A stretch of 64,000 nt of DNA, from NCBI RefSeq assembly GCF_019355395.1, contig NZ_CP048829.1, positions 2,707,001 to 2,771,000 of the forward strand, read 5' to 3'. Source of the DNA: Chordicoccus furentiruminis (GTDB taxonomy: Bacteria > Bacillota > Clostridia > Lachnospirales > Lachnospiraceae). The notes below the pieces were generated by a model. The model was not told where the DNA came from, ran no database searches, and saw only the letters and a list, made by a program, of their open reading frames with translations. This document shows, one piece after another, positions 17,557 to 24,812 of this stretch (its first letter is position 1; every line of letters starts with the position of its first letter). The position numbers and the translations under genes were made by a program.

Positions 17557-18086
17557 GTAGGGAACGAAACGGGCTTTCGAAAGAATCGGAAGTTCCCGGC
17601 GAAAGCGGGAAGGAGAAGACGGGATCCGGAAGAGGCGCGGCCGGACCGGACCGGGAGGCGGATACGGCCGCGATTCTGGCTCCTCTCGCGGACGATCCGC
17701 GGACGCTGCGTATGAAGCGGTTCATCCAGCACGGAAGGATCACGACCTATGATCACTGTATGGCGGTGGCCAGACTGAGCGACCGGATCGACCGGACGCT
17801 GCATTTTCATTCCCACCGGAGCGATCTGATCCGGGGCGCGTTCCTGCACGATTATTACCTGTATGACTGGCACGTGCACGGCGACCGTCTGCACGGATTT
17901 CACCATCCCGCAATCGCCTGCAGCCGGGCCTCGGAGGACTTTGATCTGGACGAGAGGGAAAAAAAGATCATCCGGAGCCATATGTGGCCGCTGACGCTGC
18001 TTCACGCGCCGACATGCAGGGAGGCGGTCATCGTCTGCATCGCGGACAAGGTCTGCTCGACGAAAGAGACGCTGTTCTGCCGCTGA
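17553..18086 (+). CDS. HD-domain phosphohydrolase
   Basis: A 177-residue protein whose C-terminal 125 residues form an HD domain: ITTYDHCMAVARLS, FLHDYYLYDWH with the His-Asp pair, HPAIACSRAS and CIADKVCSTKE. These supply metal ligands for nucleotide or phosphate hydrolysis. The first 50 residues are low-complexity, rich in Gly, Glu, Arg and Pro, with no recognisable fold; ATG 17712 (MKRFIQHGR) could be a second start. The gene overlaps the preceding stop by four bases. Confidence 0.85.
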   Translation: MSRERNGLSKESEVPGESGKEKTGSGRGAAGPDREADTAAILAPLADDPRTLRMKRFIQHGRITTYDHCMAVARLSDRIDRTLHFHSHRSDLIRGAFLHDYYLYDWHVHGDRLHGFHHPAIACSRASEDFDLDEREKKIIRSHMWPLTLLHAPTCREAVIVCIADKVCSTKETLFCR

Positions 18087-18184
18087 GAAGAGGAGCAGAC
18101 CGGAGAAAAGGCGCGGCCGTGGAAGCGGCAGCGCCGGACCGGGAACGTGAGGGGCAGACAGACAAGACGGAAAAGAGGGCATAC

Positions 18185-19123
18185 ATGAAAAAGGTCAGAA
18201 TCTATATTGACGGACAGAGCGGGACGACAGGACTTGAGATCTATGAGCGCATCGGCATGCGGGACGATCTTGAACTTCTCAGGATCGATGAGGACAAGCG
18301 CCACGACAGAGAGGAACGGCGCCGCTTTCTGAATGCGGCGGATCTTGTATTCCTCTGCCTTCCCGACGCCGGAGCGGAGGAGGCGGTGTCTCTGATCGAC
18401 AACCCGGATGTCCGTGTGATCGACGCCTCGACGGCTCACCGGACGGCGGAGGGCTGGGACTACGGATTCCCGGAGCTTTCGAAGGAACAGCGCGCGCGGA
18501 TCGCGTCGAGCCGCCGCGTCGCCAATCCGGGGTGCCACGCGACCGGCTTTATCTCCACGGCGGCTCCTCTGGTGCGGATGGGAATCCTTCCGCAGGATGC
18601 GCCGGTCACCTGCTTCTCGCTGACGGGGTATTCAGGCGGAGGAAAGAAGATGATCGCCGCCTATGAGGCGGAGAGACGCGCGCCGGAGCTGTCCGCTCCC
18701 GGACTCTACGGACTCACGCTCCGGCACAAGCATCTGCCGGAGATGATGAAGCTGTCCGGTCTCCGTCACGCGCCGGTCTTTCTGCCGGTTGTGGACGACT
18801 ACTACCGCGGAATGGCGACGACAGTCATGCTGCAGAACCGGATGCTGAACGGACAGCCGACCGCGGAGGAGATCTGCGGGAAGCTCTCCGGATACTACAG
18901 AGATGAGCACTTCGTGTCGGTGCTTCCGTTCGGGAGTCAGGGCGGCACGCTGTACGCGGACCGTCTCGCCGGTACGAACCGGCTGGAGATCGCGGTCTGC
19001 GGGAACGAGGAACAGACGACGGTGACGGCGCTCTTTGATAATCTCGGCAAGGGCGCTTCGGGCGCGGCCGTTCAGAACATGAATATCATGCTGGGCCTTC
19101 CGGAGACGACGGGCCTCGAGTGA
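18185..19123 (+). CDS. argC: N-acetyl-gamma-glutamyl-phosphate reductase, type 2
   Basis: Catalyses the NADPH-dependent third step of arginine synthesis. The 312-residue length and N-terminus MKKVRIYIDGQSGTTGLEI mark the shorter type 2 group; the catalytic Cys is in VANPGCHATGF. Later motifs SLTGYSGGGKKM and the C-terminal GKGASGAAVQNMNIM fit. ATG 18185 is chosen because upstream frame from 17984 overlaps the HD gene and is not ArgC-like. No other arg genes are in the window. Confidence 0.94.
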   Translation: MKKVRIYIDGQSGTTGLEIYERIGMRDDLELLRIDEDKRHDREERRRFLNAADLVFLCLPDAGAEEAVSLIDNPDVRVIDASTAHRTAEGWDYGFPELSKEQRARIASSRRVANPGCHATGFISTAAPLVRMGILPQDAPVTCFSLTGYSGGGKKMIAAYEAERRAPELSAPGLYGLTLRHKHLPEMMKLSGLRHAPVFLPVVDDYYRGMATTVMLQNRMLNGQPTAEEICGKLSGYYRDEHFVSVLPFGSQGGTLYADRLAGTNRLEIAVCGNEEQTTVTALFDNLGKGASGAAVQNMNIMLGLPETTGLE

Positions 19124-19155
19124 CGGGAGGCGCTGCGGCGGTCAGAGGCGCCGCC

Positions 19156-19184
19156 TTGACAGTCTGAACGGGGCGGCATACAAT
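19156..19184 (+). promoter_or_regulatory. glmS promoter
   Basis: Perfect -35 TTGACA (19156-19161), 17-base spacer and TACAAT (19179-19184). Predicted leader is about 75 bases. Confidence 0.88.
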
Positions 19185-19265
19185 GATATGGTTTTTATAC
19201 CTGCCTCAGGCGAACGGCCTCCGGCTGCATGTTCCATATGAAGATCAGATGAGGGAGTCAGTCAT

Positions 19266-21104
19266 ATGTGCGGAATTGTTGGATACGTAGGGACGAGACA
19301 GGCGGCGCCGATCCTGCTGGACGGGCTCGCCAGACTGGAATACAGAGGGTACGATTCGGCTGGCATCGCAGTGCGTGACGGCGATGGCGTTCCGACGATC
19401 GTCAAGGCGAAGGGGAGGCTTTCAAATCTCCGTGCCAAGACGGACAACGGACTGACCGTGCCAGGGTGCTGCGGCATCGGCCACACGCGCTGGGCGACGC
19501 ACGGGGAGCCTTCCGAGACGAACGCCCATCCGCATTACAGCGATGACAAGAATGTGGTCGGCGTACACAACGGCATCATTGAAAACTACCAGGAGCTGAA
19601 GACGAAGCTGCTGCATCATAACTATACTTTCTACTCCGAGACCGATACGGAAGTCGCCGTAAAGCTGATCGACTACTATTACAAAAAGTACGAAGGCACG
19701 CCGGTGGATGCAATCAACCACGCGCTGGTCCGAATCCGCGGCTCCTATGCGCTGGCCCTGATGTTCAGGGACTATCCCGGCGAGATCTATGTCGCGCGGA
19801 AGGACAGCCCGATGATCCTCGGCGTCGCGGACGACGGCACATATGTCGGATCGGACGTCCCGGCCATCATGAACCACACAAGAAACATTTACTATATCGG
19901 CAACATGGAACTGGGCCGTCTCACCCGTGACGGCATCACGTTCTATAACCTTGACGGCGATGAGATTCAGAAGGAAATGCAGACCGTCGAGTGGGATGCC
20001 GCATCGGCCGAAAAAGGCGGGTACGAGCATTTCATGATCAAGGAAATTCACGAGCAGCCGAAGGCGATCCGGGATACGATGAACGCGTATGTGAAGGACG
20101 GCGCGATTTGTCTGGATGCGCTGAAGCTTGAGCAGGGCGCGCTGGGAAAGCTTGACCGTCTCTACATCGTGGCCTGCGGCTCCGCCTATCATGTCGCGAC
20201 GGTGGGCAAGTATGTGATCGAAAAGATCACGGACGTACCGGTGGAGGTGGATTTTGCCTCCGAGTTCCGCTACCGCTCGCCGAAGCTTGTAAAAAATTCG
20301 CTTGTGGTGATCATCTCCCAGTCCGGCGAGACGGCGGATTCCCTCGCGGCGCTCCGGCTCGCAAAGCAGCTGGGCTGCCTGACGCTGGCGATCGTCAACG
20401 TCATCGGGTCCTCGATCGCGCGAGAGGCGGATCATGTGATGTACACCTATGCCGGTCCGGAGATCGCTGTCGCGACGACAAAGGCGTACAGCTGCCAGCT
20501 GATCGCGGTGTATCTGCTCGCGCTGGCTGTCGCGGAAGAGGAAGGAAAGCTGCCGGACGAGCGTCTTGCGCAGTATCTTGAGGCGATGGGGCAGCTTCCG
20601 GATCAGATCAGCCGGATCATCGAGGACAAGGAACGGATTCAGTGGTTCGCGGCGAAGTTTGCGAACGCGCAGAACGCCTTCTTCATCGGGCGGGGCATCG
20701 ACTACGCGATCAGCCTCGAGGGAAGCCTCAAGATGAAGGAAGTGAGCTACGTTCACTCTGAAGCCTACGCGGCCGGCGAGCTGAAGCACGGCACGATTTC
20801 GCTGATCGAAAACGGCACGCTGGTCATCGGTGTGTGCACCCAGAGCGATCTTTACGAGAAGACGCGCAGCAATATGGTCGAGGTGAAGAGCCGCGGCGCC
20901 TACCTGATGGGACTGACGTCGGCGGGCAACTACAACATCGAGGATACGGCGGATTTTGTCGTCTATATTCCGAAGACAGAAGAAATCTTTACCCCGTCTC
21001 TGGCGGTGGTGCCGCTGCAGCTGATGGGCTATTATCTGTCGGTGGCCAGAGGACTCGATGTGGACAAGCCGCGGAATCTGGCGAAGAGCGTCACGGTGGA
21101 GTGA
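19266..21104 (+). CDS. glmS: Glutamine-fructose-6-phosphate aminotransferase
   Basis: Makes glucosamine-6-phosphate, the first committed step to cell-wall amino sugars. The 612 residues start MCGIVGYVG with the Cys2 nucleophile, continue through the glutaminase domain (RWATHGEPSETNAHPH), then two SIS domains (CGSAYHVA and SQSGETADSL; FIGRGIDYA and ELKHGTISLIE) and end DKPRNLAKSVTVE as the family does. Strong promoter upstream. The leader is too short for a glmS ribozyme. It faces the minus-strand operon across a shared terminator. Confidence 0.97.
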   Translation: MCGIVGYVGTRQAAPILLDGLARLEYRGYDSAGIAVRDGDGVPTIVKAKGRLSNLRAKTDNGLTVPGCCGIGHTRWATHGEPSETNAHPHYSDDKNVVGVHNGIIENYQELKTKLLHHNYTFYSETDTEVAVKLIDYYYKKYEGTPVDAINHALVRIRGSYALALMFRDYPGEIYVARKDSPMILGVADDGTYVGSDVPAIMNHTRNIYYIGNMELGRLTRDGITFYNLDGDEIQKEMQTVEWDAASAEKGGYEHFMIKEIHEQPKAIRDTMNAYVKDGAICLDALKLEQGALGKLDRLYIVACGSAYHVATVGKYVIEKITDVPVEVDFASEFRYRSPKLVKNSLVVIISQSGETADSLAALRLAKQLGCLTLAIVNVIGSSIAREADHVMYTYAGPEIAVATTKAYSCQLIAVYLLALAVAEEEGKLPDERLAQYLEAMGQLPDQISRIIEDKERIQWFAAKFANAQNAFFIGRGIDYAISLEGSLKMKEVSYVHSEAYAAGELKHGTISLIENGTLVIGVCTQSDLYEKTRSNMVEVKSRGAYLMGLTSAGNYNIEDTADFVVYIPKTEEIFTPSLAVVPLQLMGYYLSVARGLDVDKPRNLAKSVTVE

Positions 21105-21187
21105 TCCGTCCGTGTGACGGACGTGAAGTTCGCTTCTGAGGCGCCGGACGGGTCCGGAAGAATGGCGGACACAAAAGAGAGCATAAG

Positions 21188-21230
21188 AGAAGGAGCGGAA
21201 CGCCGGATCCGGTGTTCCGCTCCTTCTTTT
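21188..21230. terminator. Bidirectional terminator between glmS and the NYN gene
   Basis: GAAGGAGCGGAAC pairs with GTTCCGCTCCTTC around a GCCGGATCCG centre that itself pairs; T run on the plus side and A-rich sequence on the other. Confidence 0.9.
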
Positions 21231-21251
21231 CCTCCTTATACGGAAACGGAC

Positions 21252-22175
21252 TCAGTTCCGCGGAGCCTCCGGCTGTTCCGCGAAGACTTTCCGGTTGGTC
21301 GATTCGCCCCGGATTATGAGGCCCGGGATCGAGTCGATGAACTTGTAGAGCTGGGAGTATCCGTAAAGCTTGACGTTGAAACCCTGATGCTTCCGGCGGA
21401 TTTCCTGACCGAGGGGCGCCAGTGCGATGCCTTTTTTTCCGCGGCTCCTGACGATGTCGCGGATGTCACGGATCACTTCATCGTCCTCGTCGGAATCATC
21501 CTTCAGCGAGACGGTGATGGAGTTTCTTGATTTGGTGACATCCAGTTCCGGGATATCCTCGAGGAATTTGCTCAGCTGACTGTAGCCGAAGGTCCGGATG
21601 TCGAAATCCGGGTATTTGCTCTGTAGCCGGCTGCCGATTTCACCGGGTCCGGTCGTCTTCCCGTTGTTGTCGTTCTTTGTGATGATGTTGATGATATCCG
21701 CGACAATCGCGTCCCGGCTGGTCGGCGACGTCGTCTCGTTGGCCAGCACGTTTTCGAGCTCGGTGAAAACCGTGCAGGCGGCGCGGAAGGAATCCGGCGT
21801 CTTCTTCTCGCCCATCCCGATGACGATCTTGCCGGACTCGCGGAGACGGGAGGCGAGACGCGTAAAGTCGCTGTCTGAGCTTACGATGCAGAAGCCGTCG
21901 ACGTTGGAGTTGTAGAGCAGGTCCATCGCGTCGATGATCAGCGCGCTGTCGGTGGCATTCTTGCCGGTGGTGTTGGAAAACTGCTGGATCGGAATGATGG
22001 ACTTCTCCAGCAGCTTCGTGCTCCAGCGCGCGTTGGCCGGATTCGTGAAATCGCCGTAGATCCGGCGATAGGTGACAATGCCGTACTGAGACAGCTCATC
22101 GAAAATACCGTTGAGGTATTTTGAGGACACATTGTCCGAATCGATGAGCAGCGCCAGTTTTCTTTCTTCTTCCAT
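21252..22175 (-). CDS. NYN-domain putative RNase with two OST-HTH/LOTUS domains
   Basis: A 307-residue protein. N-terminal NYN (PIN-like) nuclease domain: LALLIDSDNVSSKYL, then YRRIYGDFTNPANARW, NATDSALIIDAMDLLYN and VDGFCIVSSDSDFTRLA supply the acidic metal site. Two OST-HTH modules follow (about 165-225 and 235-300), each with a GYSQLSKFLE or GYSQLYKFID motif; these domains bind RNA in eukaryotic LOTUS proteins. A role in RNA turnover is likely, but the target is unknown. It is third in a minus-strand operon after xpt and a UDP-sugar pyrophosphorylase. Confidence 0.88.
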   Translation of the reverse strand: MEEERKLALLIDSDNVSSKYLNGIFDELSQYGIVTYRRIYGDFTNPANARWSTKLLEKSIIPIQQFSNTTGKNATDSALIIDAMDLLYNSNVDGFCIVSSDSDFTRLASRLRESGKIVIGMGEKKTPDSFRAACTVFTELENVLANETTSPTSRDAIVADIINIITKNDNNGKTTGPGEIGSRLQSKYPDFDIRTFGYSQLSKFLEDIPELDVTKSRNSITVSLKDDSDEDDEVIRDIRDIVRSRGKKGIALAPLGQEIRRKHQGFNVKLYGYSQLYKFIDSIPGLIIRGESTNRKVFAEQPEAPRN

Positions 22176-22214
22176 GAAGGTATACCCTTTCTGTTGACCG
22201 GCCGGTGAGCGGAA

Positions 22215-23444
22215 TCAGAGCCGGAAGCCGTTCCGGATCAGCAGGGCACGGGCCGATTCAACCGAATCGACGCCGGTACGGTTCTTGATCGGAGCAAATT
22301 CCCTGTCCCGTTCCACTTCAAACGGCAGGCAGCCGTCCAGTTCGTGAATCAGATCAAAAATAAAATACTCGAATTTCCAGCCGTTGGGTTCCTTCGGATG
22401 AACAGGACGTCCCTTTTCATCGATGCAGTCAATCTTTTTGTGGGCAAAATGCAGCGGCATCGAGCCGTTCATGACACGGACGGCGTCTTCGATCCGGAAG
22501 AGGTAGTTGTTGATGACGCCGAAATCATACAGATAGCGGCCCTGCCCGTCCCGTGCGTTCCGCATTTCGTCGGTCAGCTCGTAGTATTCCACGACTGTCG
22601 GGCGGCCGTCTTCGAGACACATCACGCCTACTTTCTCTTCCGGGCCGGCCTTTCTTACGACCTTTGCCCCGCAGGGACGGCCGCTTTCCAGAGTGGCGCC
22701 GAAGAAGATGGGATCGCAGATATTCTGAAGCACATTGTCAACGGCAAAGACGTTGAGCCAGCGGACTCCATCCCTGCAGAAGAGATCCAGGATGCCGGAA
22801 GCCGCCATCGAGCGAAGCCAGCCGCCGTTTCCGTTCGGAGAGGTCGCGAGACGTCCGGGCGCCTCGAGAAGGAGATGCCCCTCCTCGTCGACAGCCGGCG
22901 CCATCTCCTGACGGAAAAAATGGACATAGTCAGCCGGATAGCCGAAGAAAGCGTGGGATGAGAGAAACGAGCGGGTTTCCCCGTCGTTCCGGTCACTTGT
23001 CATGACCGCCAGATGAACCGGCCGGCCGATCCGCGTCGCGGCGTACATCAGATTTTCGAAAATCCGCTGAAAGATATAGACCGGATGCGTGACCCCGATA
23101 TCGAAGACGCCTTTCGGGCCGTCGGCACCGAGTCTTGTCCCCATCCCGCCGGCGAGCAGAACCGCGCCCAGCGAACCTTTTTCCGCCGCCTCAAGGCCGC
23201 GCGTCCGGAATGCGTCCCGCTGCGCGTGGATGTCATCCAGCCGCATCGCGGGCAGCGGAGAGAAGACTCCGTGACGCACCGGATCAGTTCTGTGCGGAAA
23301 AGAGGCAAGGCAGGAAAAATCCGTGGATGACAGCTGAGCGAGGAACGCCTGCTGTTCATCCGGCGTCAGATCTCCGAAAAAGCGAAGAAGGTGCTCCTCA
23401 TGGAGCGCCTTCAGCCTGGCGTATACATCCTGTCTTTCCATCAC
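22215..23444 (-). CDS. UDPGP-family UDP-sugar pyrophosphorylase
   Basis: A 409-residue enzyme of the eukaryote-like UTP:sugar-1-phosphate uridylyltransferase family. The nucleotide motif LLAGGMGTRLGADGPKGVFDIG, VMTSDRND, SPNGNGGWL, FAVDNVLQ and YFIFDLIHELD near the end are seen. The substrate could be GlcNAc-1-P or glucose-1-P; sequence alone does not decide. The ATG overlaps the stop of xpt (TGATG on the minus strand). Confidence 0.85.
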   Translation of the reverse strand: MMERQDVYARLKALHEEHLLRFFGDLTPDEQQAFLAQLSSTDFSCLASFPHRTDPVRHGVFSPLPAMRLDDIHAQRDAFRTRGLEAAEKGSLGAVLLAGGMGTRLGADGPKGVFDIGVTHPVYIFQRIFENLMYAATRIGRPVHLAVMTSDRNDGETRSFLSSHAFFGYPADYVHFFRQEMAPAVDEEGHLLLEAPGRLATSPNGNGGWLRSMAASGILDLFCRDGVRWLNVFAVDNVLQNICDPIFFGATLESGRPCGAKVVRKAGPEEKVGVMCLEDGRPTVVEYYELTDEMRNARDGQGRYLYDFGVINNYLFRIEDAVRVMNGSMPLHFAHKKIDCIDEKGRPVHPKEPNGWKFEYFIFDLIHELDGCLPFEVERDREFAPIKNRTGVDSVESARALLIRNGFRL

Positions 23445-24022
23445 TCGTCCTGCTCCTCAAACTCGATGTCGGTATCGGTCATCGAGCGGACGATGGCCAG
23501 AGATTTCAGATTGACACCGCGTGCGCGAAGCTCGCGGCCGCCGTCCTGAAAGCCCTTCTCGATACAGATCCCCACACCCTCCAGCGTGGCCCCGGCCATC
23601 TGGATGATATCGATCAGCCCGTTGACTGCGCAGCCGTTTGCGAGGAAGTCGTCAATGATCAGAACATGGTCATCGCTCGTGAGAAACTTCTTCGAGAGGA
23701 TGACATCGTAGACGCGGCTGTGGGTGTAGCTGCGGATTTTGGTGATGTAGAGGCTTCCGTCCAGATTGAGGCTCTGGGACTTTTTCGCGAAGACAACGGG
23801 TACGTGAAAATACTGCGCAGTGATGCAGGCGATGCCGATACCGGATGCTTCTACCGTGATGATCTTTGTGATCGGGCGGTCGCCGAACAGGCGATAGAAC
23901 TCTTTTCCGATTTCGTTGATGAAGCTGATGTCCATCTGATGATTAAGAAAACTGTCTACCTTCAGAATATTTCCCGGCCGAACCTGGCCGTCCCTGCGGA
24001 TCTTCTCCTCGAGTGCCTTCAT
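23441..24022 (-). CDS. xpt: Xanthine phosphoribosyltransferase
   Basis: Salvages xanthine to XMP with PRPP. The 193 residues start MKALEEKIRRDGQVRPGNIL and have the PRPP motif VLIIDDFLANGCAVNGLID, plus VEASGIGIA for the base site. ATG 24022 is preceded by AGGAGGAATC; a longer frame lacks a ribosome site. Lead gene of the minus-strand operon. In many Firmicutes xpt is under a guanine riboswitch, but the leader here is only about 34 bases and holds none. Confidence 0.95.
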   Translation of the reverse strand: MKALEEKIRRDGQVRPGNILKVDSFLNHQMDISFINEIGKEFYRLFGDRPITKIITVEASGIGIACITAQYFHVPVVFAKKSQSLNLDGSLYITKIRSYTHSRVYDVILSKKFLTSDDHVLIIDDFLANGCAVNGLIDIIQMAGATLEGVGICIEKGFQDGGRELRARGVNLKSLAIVRSMTDTDIEFEEQDE

Positions 24023-24062
24023 GATTCCTCCTGCTGTAGCTGAATACAAGTATTTCAGTAAG

Positions 24063-24091
24063 ATTCTACAACGGAAAAAACGCGATGACAA
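24063..24091 (-). promoter_or_regulatory. xpt operon promoter
   Basis: On the minus strand TTGTCA (24091-24086), 17-base spacer, TAGAAT (24068-24063). Confidence 0.85.
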
Positions 24092-24356
24092 CGTCTTTTG
24101 CGCGAAGTGACCGGAAAATGTGAAAATGATTTCATATTGATCCGACGGAATCGTTACGGAAATATGAACAAATACGAACTATATGAACAAAAATCAAGAT
24201 TGATTTCTATGCAGATTTGACAAATTAAGTGGCTGAGTATAGAATGACAATCCGGTCAGTGAGCTGAGACTTAGCAGCTCATTCCGACCGCAGACATGAC
24301 TGGTTTCATGTTTATGTGATTCTCTGGAGACAGAGCGCCAAAGGAGTGTGATTCGT
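24092..24356. other. Divergent control region between xpt and the HPr-like gene
   Basis: Besides the two promoters, 24120-24215 is A+T-rich with two copies of TATGAACAAA (near 24163 and 24182), possibly an UP-like element. Between the HPr-like promoter and gene, about 100 bases of leader form a hairpin: GTGAGCTG (24259-24266) with CAGCTCAT (24275-24282), flanked by GGTC and GACC. No known riboswitch is recognised and there is no T run. Confidence 0.55.
24217..24245 (+). promoter_or_regulatory. Promoter of the HPr-like gene
   Basis: Perfect TTGACA (24217-24222), 17-base spacer, TAGAAT (24240-24245). Confidence 0.88.
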
Positions 24357-24581
24357 ATGGCAGAATATACTGTAAGGCTGACACAGAAGGAAGTGCCGGA
24401 TTTTGTCCATGCTGCTGAGCACTGTGACTGCGATGTCGATATTTTCTATAACAGATTTATTGTTGACGCAAAGTCCATACTCGGCGTGCTCAGCCTGGAT
24501 CTTTCCAGACCGCTTACGGTGCGGACCGCGGTGAAGGTTCCGTCGTTTGAGCGTGAGATCCGCAGATTCGCGGTGGCCTGA
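24357..24581 (+). CDS. HPr-like protein lacking the phosphorylatable His
   Basis: A 74-residue PTS-HPr-family protein. The region aligning to HPr Ser46 is kept (VDAKSILGVLSLDL, Ser near residue 40), but the segment that holds His15 and Arg17 (GIHARPA in HPr) is missing. It therefore cannot act as a PTS phosphocarrier in the usual way; like Crh of Bacillus it may be a signalling protein phosphorylated by HPr kinase, which is inference. ATG 24357 has AAAGGAG upstream. It has a strong promoter, long structured leader and stands alone. Confidence 0.78.
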   Translation: MAEYTVRLTQKEVPDFVHAAEHCDCDVDIFYNRFIVDAKSILGVLSLDLSRPLTVRTAVKVPSFEREIRRFAVA

Positions 24582-24723
24582 CGCGTCGTTTATACATTGC
24601 CTGCCGTTCCGCCGCCCGGGAATGACGTAAACGGGTTCGGGACAGAGGCGAGGCTATACAGCAGGGATTATTAACGGAAAAGTTACAAATTCAAACCGGA
24701 AACGGTTCGTCTGCTAAGTCAGG

Positions 24724-24760
24724 GACAGCCTGCGGCTTTATGCTGCGGGCTGTCTTTCTT
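24724..24760 (+). terminator. Intrinsic terminator before the helicase gene
   Basis: GACAGCC (24724-24730) pairs with GGCTGTC (24748-24754), with inner GC pairs around a TTTAT loop and T-rich tail. It lies 140 bases after the HPr-like gene; the sequence between (24582-24723) holds no gene I can support, so a short RNA is possible. Confidence 0.8.
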
Positions 24761-24812
24761 CGTTGTGCGGGCGTTTTCTTTGCGGTAGGATGGTTGCATG
24801 GAGGAACAGACA

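Noticed and set aside
17984-18184. Upstream extension of argC
   Set aside because: It overlaps the HD gene in another frame and lacks similarity to ArgC; MKKVRIYIDG at 18185 matches the family start.
19185-19265. glmS ribozyme upstream of glmS
   Set aside because: The leader from the near-perfect promoter is only about 75 bases, too short for the ribozyme, and its core sequence is not seen.
24023-24062. Guanine riboswitch upstream of xpt
   Set aside because: Predicted leader is about 34 bases with no purine-aptamer core.
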